Source: an uncultured Schlesneria sp.
GTDB taxonomy: Bacteria; Planctomycetota; Planctomycetia; Planctomycetales; Planctomycetaceae
Length of the DNA stretch: 61,974 bases
Assembly: GCA_903858935.1 (NCBI GenBank)
Contig: CAIOKO010000152.1
Location: 1-61,974 of the forward strand
Reading direction: 5' to 3'
Part shown: positions 25,945 through 34,676 of the stretch, one piece after another
How positions within the stretch are numbered: the first letter of the stretch is position 1
How the letters are laid out: each line of letters opens with the position of its first letter
Position numbers and translations under genes: made by a program
The notes under the pieces: generated by a model
What the model saw: the letters and a program-made list of their open reading frames with translations, nothing else
Database searches by the model: none
What the model was told of the DNA's origin: nothing

Positions 25945-26247
25945 ACAATTACTGCAATCCAACCAGTTTGCCTTGGGGCGGTTCGAACAATTCGAACGAA
26001 TCCCGTCTTGAGAAACTTGACGTTATCAGTCTCGTTAAGGGTTCATGGAGCGGGAGCTCATGACGAACCGCCTGTGACGGTGTTTCAGCAACATCGGATC
26101 GTGGGGCATCGGCAGTTGATGCCGATCTGATGGAAATCGCGGAAAAAGATAGCTGAATTCTCATTTGTATGGCACAATAGAGTAGATCGTTTAAGTTTCC
26201 CACGAAATACTCCGGTGGGGTTTACCCAACGAAGTTGAGGTGCTGTC

Positions 26248-27045
26248 ATGTTGCAATTCTGTTTGGCATCGATTTTGATTTTTCTGACGGCGAGTTTTTC
26301 GCTCGGTAAGGAAGAAATTCCGCCTAACATCGTTGCCGGAAAACAGGTTGACAATGACGCGAAGCTGACTGTTGGTACCAAGCTTGTCGGTATCTGGGAT
26401 AAGAAGAACTATCTTGTCGAAGTGATCGAGCTGAAACGGGATAAGCAGATTCGTATCCACTGGATCGGATTCGACAAAAGCGAAGATGTCGATGTCCCGC
26501 CAAACACGCTCTACTACGTTGCCGATACGACTCAAACCAGGAAAGCCAGAACATCGCCTCTGCCAAAGGAGTATCAAGCCTACGATAAGAATGGCGACGG
26601 GCAGATCGGTCTCTACGAATGGGAACGCTCGAAATACGCGGAATTCAAACGCCTCGACAAAAACCATGACGGATTTTTGACACCACAGGAATTGGCCGTC
26701 AAAGTCAGCGCTACTTCCGTGGCAGTCGCCTCAACTGATCCGGCAGGGACCAAAGAAGCGACACCGAATCCAGGTAACCTTGAGGCCTATAACGGCATGA
26801 TTGGTCAATCGGTGATGTTTTCGGTTACAGGTAAGATCGAAGGACAAGTGATTGGTAATGGCACGTATACCACGAGCAGTGATCTTGCCGCCGCTGCCGT
26901 TCACGCGGGGCTGGTCAAAGCCGGCGAGATGGGGACGGTCACTGCGACGTTTGTCGAGTCGCCCAAGAGTTACAAAGGTTCAATGGCAAACGGCGTAACC
27001 AGCGTCGACGGACCTGAATTTACGGCCGCCTTTACGCTGAAATAA
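26248..27045 (+). CDS. Exported EF-hand / LCCL-domain protein
   Basis: The 265-residue protein has a signal peptide (FCLASILIFLTASFSLG). Two EF-hand loops lie at about 111-145: DKNGDGQIGLYEWE and DKNHDGFLTPQEL, both with the Asp/Asn/Asp calcium-ligand pattern. The C-terminal 75 residues look like an LCCL domain: SVTGKIEGQVIGNGTYTTSS, DLAAAAVHAGLVKAGEMGTV, then GSMANGVTS. The mid-section (about 40-90) with IRIHWIGFDKSEDVDVP resembles an SH3/agenet-like barrel. It is probably a calcium-binding protein outside the cytoplasm. GAGGTG before the ATG supports the start. Confidence 0.85.
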   Translation: MLQFCLASILIFLTASFSLGKEEIPPNIVAGKQVDNDAKLTVGTKLVGIWDKKNYLVEVIELKRDKQIRIHWIGFDKSEDVDVPPNTLYYVADTTQTRKARTSPLPKEYQAYDKNGDGQIGLYEWERSKYAEFKRLDKNHDGFLTPQELAVKVSATSVAVASTDPAGTKEATPNPGNLEAYNGMIGQSVMFSVTGKIEGQVIGNGTYTTSSDLAAAAVHAGLVKAGEMGTVTATFVESPKSYKGSMANGVTSVDGPEFTAAFTLK

Positions 27046-27102
27046 GACCCCATGTGGAAACGCACTTACCGGTATTATTGCGAAAAAATAAAGACAACGT
27101 AC

Positions 27103-27242
27103 GCAACCCCACCCCGTTCGTTAGGGTGGTTAACCGGCCTTTGCTCTTTGTCCTTGCAGTTAAAATCAGGCTCACTTATTGCCGGTGCCCCTGGTGCAAA
27201 GGCCCGATAACCACTCACGTAGAGGGGGTGGGGTCCGGTTGC
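27103..27242. repeat. Imperfect inverted repeat, about 42-47-base arms
   Basis: The left arm 27103-27144 (gcaaccccacccc ... ggcctttgc) pairs with 27196-27242 (gcaaaggcccg ... gtggggtccggttgc) with a few loops. It is between the convergent EF-hand and dnaE genes and could end both transcripts. The loop of about 50 bases shows no gene. Confidence 0.65.
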
Positions 27243-27275
27243 CATTTGCTTGCCTTGGTGCGCGACCCCCTGCTG

Positions 27276-30200
27276 CTACCTACCTATGCTATGTCCGTTC
27301 GAACCCTTCTTCTTCAGATCGGCCACGAACTTGACATTTTCTTCGCCGATTGTTTCCGTCAATTCGCGGCGCAGTTCCCGATTGACGCTGATTTTTTGTT
27401 CCAACGGCTTCAGGCTGATATATCTCTTGCGGATATCACCTTCGCCTGCTGAGTCGACGACGAGAATTACTTCGGCCTTGCCGGGTGTCTTTTGAATGAT
27501 GTCGCGAACCCGTTCGATCGCTTGTATGTCGTGCAGTCCCTTCTGGAATTTGATCAGCACCTGTTTGGTGAACTCTTTCTCAACTTCTTCCAGCGTCCAC
27601 ATTGCATCGACGATCACATTCGGTTCGCGACTGCGCTTGTCGACCTTGCCTCGAACAAAGCGGATCTGTTCCGTTTCTACCTTTTCACCAAGCCGGGCAA
27701 ACTCTTCAGGCCACATGATGCAGCGAACGACTCCGGTCGGATCTTCGAAGTCAAAGTTCACATACTTCTGGTGTCCGTTTCGACTGGGCTTTTTCGTCTG
27801 AGCTTTCTTGATGGCCGAGACCATTCCGCCCAGGACTACTTCTTCGTTCTCACCCGCTTCCACAAGTTGCTTCGCTTCGTGCGTCGAAAATTGTTTGATT
27901 ACGGACGACATTTCCGCCAGCGGGTGTGAGGTCAAGAAGAAGCCCAGCGCTTCTTTCTCGAAGGCCAGCATTTCCCGTTTTGACCATTCGGGAACGTCAG
28001 GCAACGTGGACGGACCTGCAGTTCCGACGACGACTTCGTCGTCGTCGCCACCGAACAGGTTTTTCTGGCCCCGCTGTTTATCGCGCTGAATCGAAGCGGC
28101 CCCTTGAACAGCTCTTTCAATGACGGCAAACTGCTGCGCACGACGGCCACCCAGACAATCGCACGCTCCCGCTTTGACCAGCAGTTCAAGCACACCTTTG
28201 GTCACGTGCTTTGGATCACAACGTTCGGCGATCGAAAAAATGTCTTTGAACTGACCTCCCTTATTTCGCTCAGCCACAATCGCCGAGATCGCAGCTTCGC
28301 CCACCCCTTTGATGGCACCCAGACCAAAGGTGAGTTGATCGCCAAGGACCGAAAATTCCACGTCCCCCACATTGATGTCGGGAGGCAGAATATTGATTCC
28401 CATGCGACGGCAGTCGTCAACGTGTTCAACAAGTTTGTCTGTTTCACCGAGTTCGCATGAAAGCAAGGCCGCCATGAATTCAGGAGGATAATGAGCTTTC
28501 AAATAGGCTGTCTGGTAAGCGACCGCTCCGTAAGCCGTACTATGACTTTTGTTGAAACCGTAACCGGCAAATTTCTCGATCATGCCAAACAGTTCCACTG
28601 CTTTGGCTTCGGCGAGATTGTTTTTGCTGGCACCTTCCAGGAATTGCGCCCGGTACTTGGCGATCGTTTCGAGTTTCTTTTTACTGATCGCCTTAATGCA
28701 CTGATACGACTGAGGGAGTTCGATGCCACCCAGCCGGTTCAGAATCCGCATGACCTGTTCCTGATAGACCATCACGCCATAGGTCTCGTCCAGGATCGAG
28801 TCGATAATCGGATGCAGACGTGGAAGCGGCAAGCGTTTGTGTTTGACGTCGACGTACGTCATCACCATCCCCCCTTCCAGAGGGCCGGGCCGATAGAGCG
28901 CCGAAGTCGCGATAATGTCCGCAAATTTGTCCGGCTTCATCTTGGTGAGCAGGTCCCGCATCCCGCCAGACTCAAGCTGGAAGATCCCTTTCGTCTCACC
29001 CCGCTGAAGCAGTGCAAAAGTCGGCTGATCATCCAGCGGCAGCTTGACAGGATCGATTTCCACGCCGCGATGCTTCTTGACGTTTTTGACCGCCTTGTCG
29101 AGGATCGTCAGGTTACGAAGACCCAGGAAGTCCATTTTCAGCAGCCCGGCCTTTTCGACCGTTGGACCTTCCCATTGCGTGATGACGTCAGTTTTCCCCG
29201 TGATCGTCTGCAGCGGGATATACTGAGAAATCGGTCGATCAGAAACGACGACACCCGCCGCATGAGTTCCCGCACTGCGCGCCAGTCCTTCGATCTGTTT
29301 CGCCAGATCCAGTACCTCGCGGATCTTCGGATCGCTATTGTAAAGATCCTGAAGTTCGGAGCTCTCTTTGATCGCCTCGTCCAGGGTGATGTTCAGCGTC
29401 TCAGGAACCATTTTGGCGATGACATCGACGTCTTTCGGCGGGATCGACAACACACGCGCCACGTCGCGAATGGCGGCTTTGGCCTTCAGCGTTCCAAATG
29501 TACCGATCTGTGACACGTTCGCCGAGCCATATTTCTGCTTCGTATAGTCGATAACCGCCTGACGCCGGTCACGACAGAAGTCGATATCGATATCGGGTGG
29601 TTCCGTTCGACTGGGGTCGAGGAATCGTTCGAACAGCAAGTCGTACTCAAGCGGACAGACGTGGCTCAGTCTCAGCACGTACGCCACGATGGCACCACAG
29701 GCTGAACCTCTCGCGCTGCACGGAATTCCCTGTTCGACGGCAAACCGGACGAAGTCCCAGACGATCAGAAAATAGCTGGCGTAGCCCATCTTCTCGATCA
29801 CCGAAAGTTCGAAATCCATCCGCTCACGATGAGCGGCTGTGATACCATCGGCACCATACCGGAAGATCATCCCTTCGTCGCACAATTCACGAAGATAGTC
29901 GATGTCCTTTTTGCCTTCGGGGGGCTGAAAGACCGGATAGTGCCGCGACTTCAGATCCAGTTGAATATCGACTCGATTTGCGATCTCTTGCGAACGCCGG
30001 ACTGCGTCTTCAAAACCAGGAAAGGCGTCGTACATTTCCGAAGGAGTCCGGACAAACAACTGGTCGGTGTCCATCTTCATCCGATTGATGTCTGACCGCT
30101 CGACTTTTGTGTTCACACAGAGCAGCACGTCGTGCATGGCCGCATCGGATTGATTGAGATAGTGAGCGTCATTCGTCGCCACCAGCGGCAGCCCCATCCG

Positions 30201-30827
30201 ATTGGCCAGATCGACTGTCATATCCATGCACTGCTTCTGAATATCAAATCCTGCGTTCTGTATCTCCATATAGAGGCGGTCGCCAAAGACCTTCGAATAC
30301 CATGCAACCAGTTTTTCAGCCTCTTCGTCGCGTCCACCCAGAAGAAGTTGTGACAATTCACCGGCAGCACAACCCGACAGCAGGATCAGCCCTTCGCTGT
30401 GTGCTTCGAGAATTTCCTTGTCGATTCGAGGACGATGATAAAAACCTTCCAGGAACGCCGCAGAAGAAAGCTTGACCAGGTTTTGAAAACCCGCCGCATT
30501 CATCGCCAAAAGAGTCAGGTGATAGCACGCCTCTTTGACGCGTGAAGCACCCGATTTATCAAATCGCGAACCGGGTGCAATGTACGCTTCCAGTCCCAGA
30601 ATAGGATTGATGCTCGCGCCACGGCACTCGTTATAAAACTCAAGCGCCCCGTAAAGGTTGCCGTGGTCGGTGATCGCAAGGGAATTCATTCCCGCGTCTT
30701 TTACCTTCTTAACAACCTGATCAATTCGGTTCGCCCCATCCAGCAAGCTGTAATGTGTATGGCAGTGCAGATGAGAAAATGGCGGTACCTGGTTGACCGA
30801 AATAGAATCAATCGCAGCATCGGACAT
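27276..30827 (-). CDS. dnaE: DNA polymerase III alpha subunit
   Basis: The 1183-residue protein is the replicative polymerase DnaE1. The PHP domain starts near residue 15 (HLHCHTHYSLLDG, ITDHGNLYG). The palm has the catalytic aspartates in PPDIDIDF and the earlier GSACGAIVAYVL. The fingers and thumb have YQEQVMRIL and GYGFNKSHSTAYGAVAYQTAYLKAHYP, followed by a helix-hairpin-helix region and an OB-fold C-terminus. It makes DNA at the fork together with beta clamp and DnaX. The ATG at 30827 has GGAAGGGA eight bases upstream; the GTG at 30845 overlaps that site. The gene stands alone. Confidence 0.97.
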   Translation of the reverse strand: MSDAAIDSISVNQVPPFSHLHCHTHYSLLDGANRIDQVVKKVKDAGMNSLAITDHGNLYGALEFYNECRGASINPILGLEAYIAPGSRFDKSGASRVKEACYHLTLLAMNAAGFQNLVKLSSAAFLEGFYHRPRIDKEILEAHSEGLILLSGCAAGELSQLLLGGRDEEAEKLVAWYSKVFGDRLYMEIQNAGFDIQKQCMDMTVDLANRMGLPLVATNDAHYLNQSDAAMHDVLLCVNTKVERSDINRMKMDTDQLFVRTPSEMYDAFPGFEDAVRRSQEIANRVDIQLDLKSRHYPVFQPPEGKKDIDYLRELCDEGMIFRYGADGITAAHRERMDFELSVIEKMGYASYFLIVWDFVRFAVEQGIPCSARGSACGAIVAYVLRLSHVCPLEYDLLFERFLDPSRTEPPDIDIDFCRDRRQAVIDYTKQKYGSANVSQIGTFGTLKAKAAIRDVARVLSIPPKDVDVIAKMVPETLNITLDEAIKESSELQDLYNSDPKIREVLDLAKQIEGLARSAGTHAAGVVVSDRPISQYIPLQTITGKTDVITQWEGPTVEKAGLLKMDFLGLRNLTILDKAVKNVKKHRGVEIDPVKLPLDDQPTFALLQRGETKGIFQLESGGMRDLLTKMKPDKFADIIATSALYRPGPLEGGMVMTYVDVKHKRLPLPRLHPIIDSILDETYGVMVYQEQVMRILNRLGGIELPQSYQCIKAISKKKLETIAKYRAQFLEGASKNNLAEAKAVELFGMIEKFAGYGFNKSHSTAYGAVAYQTAYLKAHYPPEFMAALLSCELGETDKLVEHVDDCRRMGINILPPDINVGDVEFSVLGDQLTFGLGAIKGVGEAAISAIVAERNKGGQFKDIFSIAERCDPKHVTKGVLELLVKAGACDCLGGRRAQQFAVIERAVQGAASIQRDKQRGQKNLFGGDDDEVVVGTAGPSTLPDVPEWSKREMLAFEKEALGFFLTSHPLAEMSSVIKQFSTHEAKQLVEAGENEEVVLGGMVSAIKKAQTKKPSRNGHQKYVNFDFEDPTGVVRCIMWPEEFARLGEKVETEQIRFVRGKVDKRSREPNVIVDAMWTLEEVEKEFTKQVLIKFQKGLHDIQAIERVRDIIQKTPGKAEVILVVDSAGEGDIRKRYISLKPLEQKISVNRELRRELTETIGEENVKFVADLKKKGSNGHSIGR

Positions 30828-31103
30828 AACCGGAATCCCTTCCACAAAGCGGTTTTTTCAGTAAGCAAGATCAACACGCGGCGATTGTTCTCGCAATTCG
30901 CGGCACGTGGGATTATTCGCAAAAGGGGATTGTAACGCACAAAGATGGGGACTCAATCAACTTATGAAGCAGGGAATGGAAACAAATCTCATTGACGAAT
31001 CGCGGAACGAATTTTCATCAGGAAAAAAAATCGAATTCCGAGTGATTCTCTCCTTAGCAAACCCGAAAAGTGATATGCTCGATAGAACTCTTACTGGAGC
31101 ATC

Positions 31104-31901
31104 GTGGTGCCACCCAATAGTCCTTTTGAACGTCCTCGCCGACAGATTGAACGTGAGTTTGGTGTGCCGGTTCCGGGGGAAATCGTGCCACCAGAGAGCT
31201 GGACCCAAACGGCAGTGAAAAAACTACCGCCGCCGGGTCCACTCGACTTCAAAGAGATGTTTGGACGAGAAGCCCCCGTCATGCTCGATATTGGATGTGG
31301 GAACGGACGTTCGACACTCGCTTCCGCCGTCTGGAGACCGGGTATCGATCATCTGTCGTCAGACGTACTTCCGGTTGTTATCCGTTACGCCACTCGACGT
31401 GCCAATCAACGGGGGTTGACCAATGTCCGTTTTGCTGTCATTGGTGGTCGCGAATTGCTCGCTGATTATATTGCACCGCAATCGATTGCCGAGATTCATG
31501 TCTATCATCCACAACCCTACTATGAAGCGAGCCAAGTCCATCGCCGACTGATCACGCCGGAATTTCTGGCGCTCGCACATCGGTCGCTTGTGCCGGAGGG
31601 ACTCTTTATCCTTCAGACGGATAATCCAGGCTATTGGAAATACATGCAGCAGGTTGTTCCGTTGTTTTTCAATTGGACACCTCACCCCGATCGCTGGCCC
31701 GACTCACCCAAAGGTCGCACGCGCCGCGAAATCATCGCAATAAAACAGTCACTGCCGGTGTTTCGTGGATCGGGAAGGCCACGATCGGATGTCTCTCCGG
31801 ATGAGGCATTGCGACTCGCAGTCACGCTTCCTCCGCCGACATTCGATGCCGATCGCAAACTGCGTGCACTCGACCGGATGGAACGCGAATCGGACTCATA
31901 A
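31104..31901 (+). CDS. TrmB-like SAM methyltransferase, divergent
   Basis: This 265-residue protein has a class I methyltransferase fold of the tRNA (m7G46) TrmB type: motif I VMLDIGCGNGRSTLA, then NVRFAVIGGREL, IAEIHVYHPQPYYEASQVHRRLI and LFILQTDNPGYWKYM. In canonical TrmB the fourth element is FPDPW..K..H..RR and the last TD.E.Y. Here PDPW is replaced by HPQPY, so the key Asp is missing. It may be a tRNA methyltransferase with altered chemistry, or act on another substrate. The start is GTG at 31104, with GGAG close by. The next gene starts 24 bases downstream. Confidence 0.75.
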   Translation: MVPPNSPFERPRRQIEREFGVPVPGEIVPPESWTQTAVKKLPPPGPLDFKEMFGREAPVMLDIGCGNGRSTLASAVWRPGIDHLSSDVLPVVIRYATRRANQRGLTNVRFAVIGGRELLADYIAPQSIAEIHVYHPQPYYEASQVHRRLITPEFLALAHRSLVPEGLFILQTDNPGYWKYMQQVVPLFFNWTPHPDRWPDSPKGRTRREIIAIKQSLPVFRGSGRPRSDVSPDEALRLAVTLPPPTFDADRKLRALDRMERESDS

Positions 31902-31925
31902 CGCCCTATCAGGAATGATCGCTCG

Positions 31926-33152
31926 ATGAAACCTGGGCTGAAAGTTGGCACTAGTGGGACGCTTGATCTGATAGTCGGAGGATCGGACGTCATACATCTT
32001 GGATCGTCTCAACCAGTCAGCACGCTTGTTTTTTGTACTCCATCAATGATCAATCTGATGGAGCATGCGGCACGTGAGGCGCTGCGTCCCTTCCTGGATG
32101 ATTCAGAAGAATCCGTTGGTGTGAACGTCGTCGTTGAGCACCTCGCCGCAACACCAATTAACTCTGTTGTTCGAGCCGAAGCACGGGTCACGGCCATTGA
32201 AGGTCGATTGGTTGATTTTGAAATTGTGACGTTTGATGAACAGGAACAGATCGGTCGAGGGACTCATCGCCGAGCCGTCATTCAAGTAGAGCGGTTCGTG
32301 TCGAAGTTGATCGAAAAAACCAGCAAATTGAACAGAGGAGTCATTGTGCCCTCGCTTATCGAAGCCAATCGAGCAGAACTGTCGCCGTTAAAAACTCTGG
32401 TAGTTGAACGCGACGGACCGATCGTCACCGTGACGTTAAACCGAACCGCAAAATTGAATGCTGTTGACCGACAGATGACAACCGACTTTGAGCAATTGAA
32501 TTCGTGGTTGGCCGGTCATTCCGAAATCCGAATCGTCATTTTGACCGGTTCAGGTGAAGCCTTCTGTGCGGGGGACGATGTGAAGGAGGTCGGTACGCTT
32601 GAATTGGCCGAGGCGACTAAGCTTAGTCACCGTCAGGCGTCGCTGTATCTGGCTTGGGAAAGACTGCCTCAAATCTTCATCGCTGCCGTCAACGGCGTCG
32701 CATTTGGGGCAGGTTGCGTCTGTGCCTATTCGTGTGATTTTCGAATCGCCGCCCACTCGGCTCGTTTTGCCATGCCGGAAGTGAAACTCGGATGGCCTCC
32801 GGGTTACGGCTTGGCTCAACTGACCGCGTTGATTGGCAAGGCCCGCTCGCTTGAGTTATGCCTGACGGGAAAACAAATCACGGCACAACAGGCGGAACAA
32901 TACGGACTGGTGCACGACGTCGTGCCTCAATTACGAGTTATCCCCGCTGCGCGTGAACTGGCTACGCAACTTCTTAAACAACCGGCTGAAGCACTGCGTC
33001 TCACGAAGCGATTGTTACATGCGGACGAAGGGACCCAGTCAAAGCAGGCATTTCTCGCTGATACTGCGGCCTACATTCATTGTCTGGGGCAAAAGGACGC
33101 GCAGGAAGGAATTGCCGCATTCAATGAGAAGCGGTCTCCGAAATACCAATAG
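31926..33152 (+). CDS. FlK-like hotdog thioesterase fused to a crotonase-family enoyl-CoA hydratase/isomerase
   Basis: Residues 1-130 of this 408-residue protein look like a hotdog thioesterase of the fluoroacetyl-CoA (FlK) type: TLVFCTPSMINLMEHAAREAL, VGVNVVVEHLAATPI, EIVTFDEQEQIGRGTHRRAVIQVERF. Residues about 155-408 are a crotonase: VTLNRTAKLNAVDRQM, the oxyanion loop EAFCAGDDVKEV, NGVAFGAGCVCAYSCDFRIAA and PEVKLGWPPGYG. The two parts could couple hydration or isomerisation of an acyl-CoA to its hydrolysis. No acyl-CoA pathway genes are adjacent. The ATG at 31926 starts 24 bases after the methyltransferase, so co-transcription is likely. Confidence 0.85.
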   Translation: MKPGLKVGTSGTLDLIVGGSDVIHLGSSQPVSTLVFCTPSMINLMEHAAREALRPFLDDSEESVGVNVVVEHLAATPINSVVRAEARVTAIEGRLVDFEIVTFDEQEQIGRGTHRRAVIQVERFVSKLIEKTSKLNRGVIVPSLIEANRAELSPLKTLVVERDGPIVTVTLNRTAKLNAVDRQMTTDFEQLNSWLAGHSEIRIVILTGSGEAFCAGDDVKEVGTLELAEATKLSHRQASLYLAWERLPQIFIAAVNGVAFGAGCVCAYSCDFRIAAHSARFAMPEVKLGWPPGYGLAQLTALIGKARSLELCLTGKQITAQQAEQYGLVHDVVPQLRVIPAARELATQLLKQPAEALRLTKRLLHADEGTQSKQAFLADTAAYIHCLGQKDAQEGIAAFNEKRSPKYQ

Positions 33153-33166
33153 CGAGGGCATTTCAA

Positions 33167-33294
33167 GTTTGACCCGCAGCCATCGGCTCAGGTGGATCGG
33201 TCCTCCCGCAATTTTTCAATTAGATAATGACGCCTCGGCTGACAGCAATCTTGCCGCTGCGTCCCCGCTTTTGTTCGAGGCATGGGTTTAACCA
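33167..33294. repeat. Diverged single copy of the GTTTAACC-bounded element
   Basis: This copy opens gtttgacccgcagccatcgg, contains atgacgcctcggctgacagc and ttcgaggca, and ends gggtttaacc. The order and spacing match the tandem units at 11731-12137, with many base changes and a missing gatcggc hairpin. It lies in the 345-base gap between the crotonase fusion and the next gene. Confidence 0.7.
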
Positions 33295-33497
33295 GCACGA
33301 CGAATGCCGACCCGCGATCAATATCGGTGCTTACAACGCGTCGCGGATACGAATCTTGAGTCGCGATTTGCTCACAGGCATTTATTGCCGAATCGGTCTG
33401 GACACAAATGGCGGCATCCTTACAATCCCGCCCGGTCCGACGCTGGGGGGCGGCGGGTGCGTCGACAGTTCCGAGTCAGTTCTGAAGGACTGGTCGC

Positions 33498-34373
33498 ATG
33501 CGAATCCATTTTATTTGCGCCGTTATGCTGCTCGTCCTTGCGACGCCCGGCTGTTGTTTCCGTGGGGGATACCCCGCTGGCTACTATGCCCCGGGTCCAT
33601 CGGTGGTGCCTCAACAGCCATCAACCGGTTTTCCCGGTGGACCATTTTATCAGCCGGGGGGAACGTATCCCTATCCGACAAATGGAGCAACTCCTTATGT
33701 TCCCGGAACTTCGCCTTCAGGACCAACATTGATGCCGCCAGGAAATTCCGGTGGCTCAACGACTTATGAAAGCCCCTCCGGCAGTACTGGAAGCGCGCCC
33801 ACATTTAATCCGGAAACGCCGGCTGGTGACAAAGTCCCATTGCCTGGCGACGATCCAGGTTTTGAACGTGGAAGCGCAAAACCCACGCTTAGGCCGACGA
33901 CATCTTCCGTTGAACCGCAAGATGCGCCTTCGATGGTTCAAAACGAATCTCGCCCCCGACCTCGACCCAGTGCCGACACCAGCGTCAATCTGCCGGAAGC
34001 AGACGATCCTTTTGAGGCTCCTGCGGTACGGCAGGCGTCTGCCACCGACACAGCCGACGATGACGTCCAGTTCGCAGACAGCAAACCAGCAGTAACTCGC
34101 GGTGTGCCAAAACCCTACGCACATGATCCCGAATGGAACTGGGTTCAGGGAGTCGTTGATTATGACCCCGAATCGAAGACTTGGATGCTCATGTACGATG
34201 ACAGTCCGGATAAAGCCGACCAGCTTGGCGGCGTGATCACGCTGGTCGATCATCCTGCACTCTCAAAACTCCGCACAGGCGATGCCGTCCGGATTGAAGG
34301 GTCGGTTGATGAGAATGTTGGCGATTCTCGTAATATGCCCGTGTTTCGAATTGCCAAGACGAAAAAGCTCTAA
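33498..34373 (+). CDS. Proline/glycine-rich exported protein with C-terminal OB-like domain
   Basis: This 291-residue protein has a signal (RIHFICAVMLLVLATPGCC). The Cys pair after it may allow lipid attachment, though ATPGC is a weak lipobox. Residues about 20-190 are low-complexity (Gly, Pro, Ser, Tyr) and likely disordered. Residues about 205-291 are compact: WVQGVVDYDPESKTWMLMYDD, GGVITLVDHPALSKLRTGDAVRIEGSV, similar to a small OB-fold. The type is common in planctomycetes and its role unknown. GAAGGA before the ATG at 33498 supports the start. Confidence 0.75.
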   Translation: MRIHFICAVMLLVLATPGCCFRGGYPAGYYAPGPSVVPQQPSTGFPGGPFYQPGGTYPYPTNGATPYVPGTSPSGPTLMPPGNSGGSTTYESPSGSTGSAPTFNPETPAGDKVPLPGDDPGFERGSAKPTLRPTTSSVEPQDAPSMVQNESRPRPRPSADTSVNLPEADDPFEAPAVRQASATDTADDDVQFADSKPAVTRGVPKPYAHDPEWNWVQGVVDYDPESKTWMLMYDDSPDKADQLGGVITLVDHPALSKLRTGDAVRIEGSVDENVGDSRNMPVFRIAKTKKL

Positions 34374-34676
34374 AGACACCGAACGCTGACGTACTGAGTG
34401 GATTTGTCGGTGACGGATGTTATCATTACGATCCGTTTTAAATCCGATTGTGAATTCACTCACTTCAATAGCCGTCGTTTTGACATCAGTGACTGCCTGA
34501 CTTTGATTTTTGAGAACGAAAATTAGGGCAATTCGAAACGGAAAATTTATTTTCCCGTTTTCGAGAATATAAACTTGAGTTTTGTGCTTCGGACTGCATC
34601 AGCCTTACGTTCCTCATGAATTCAAGTTGGTTGAACGCTGATACGGCTGTTTTTTCGCCGGAAAGCGAGTCCGTTC
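34374..34676. other. AT-rich intergenic region with a near-palindrome
   Basis: These 303 bases hold the promoter of the sigma-54-type activator gene. The segment 34535-34562 (gaaacggaaaat / attttcccgttttc) is an imperfect palindrome that could be an operator or a weak terminator. I see nothing else. Confidence 0.35.

Noticed and set aside
28491-29513. 340-codon plus-strand frame
   Set aside because: It lies opposite dnaE and has no domain; shadow of a long GC-biased gene.
33227-33769. 180-codon plus-strand frame
   Set aside because: It overlaps a repeat copy and the proline-rich protein in another frame; no signal or motif.
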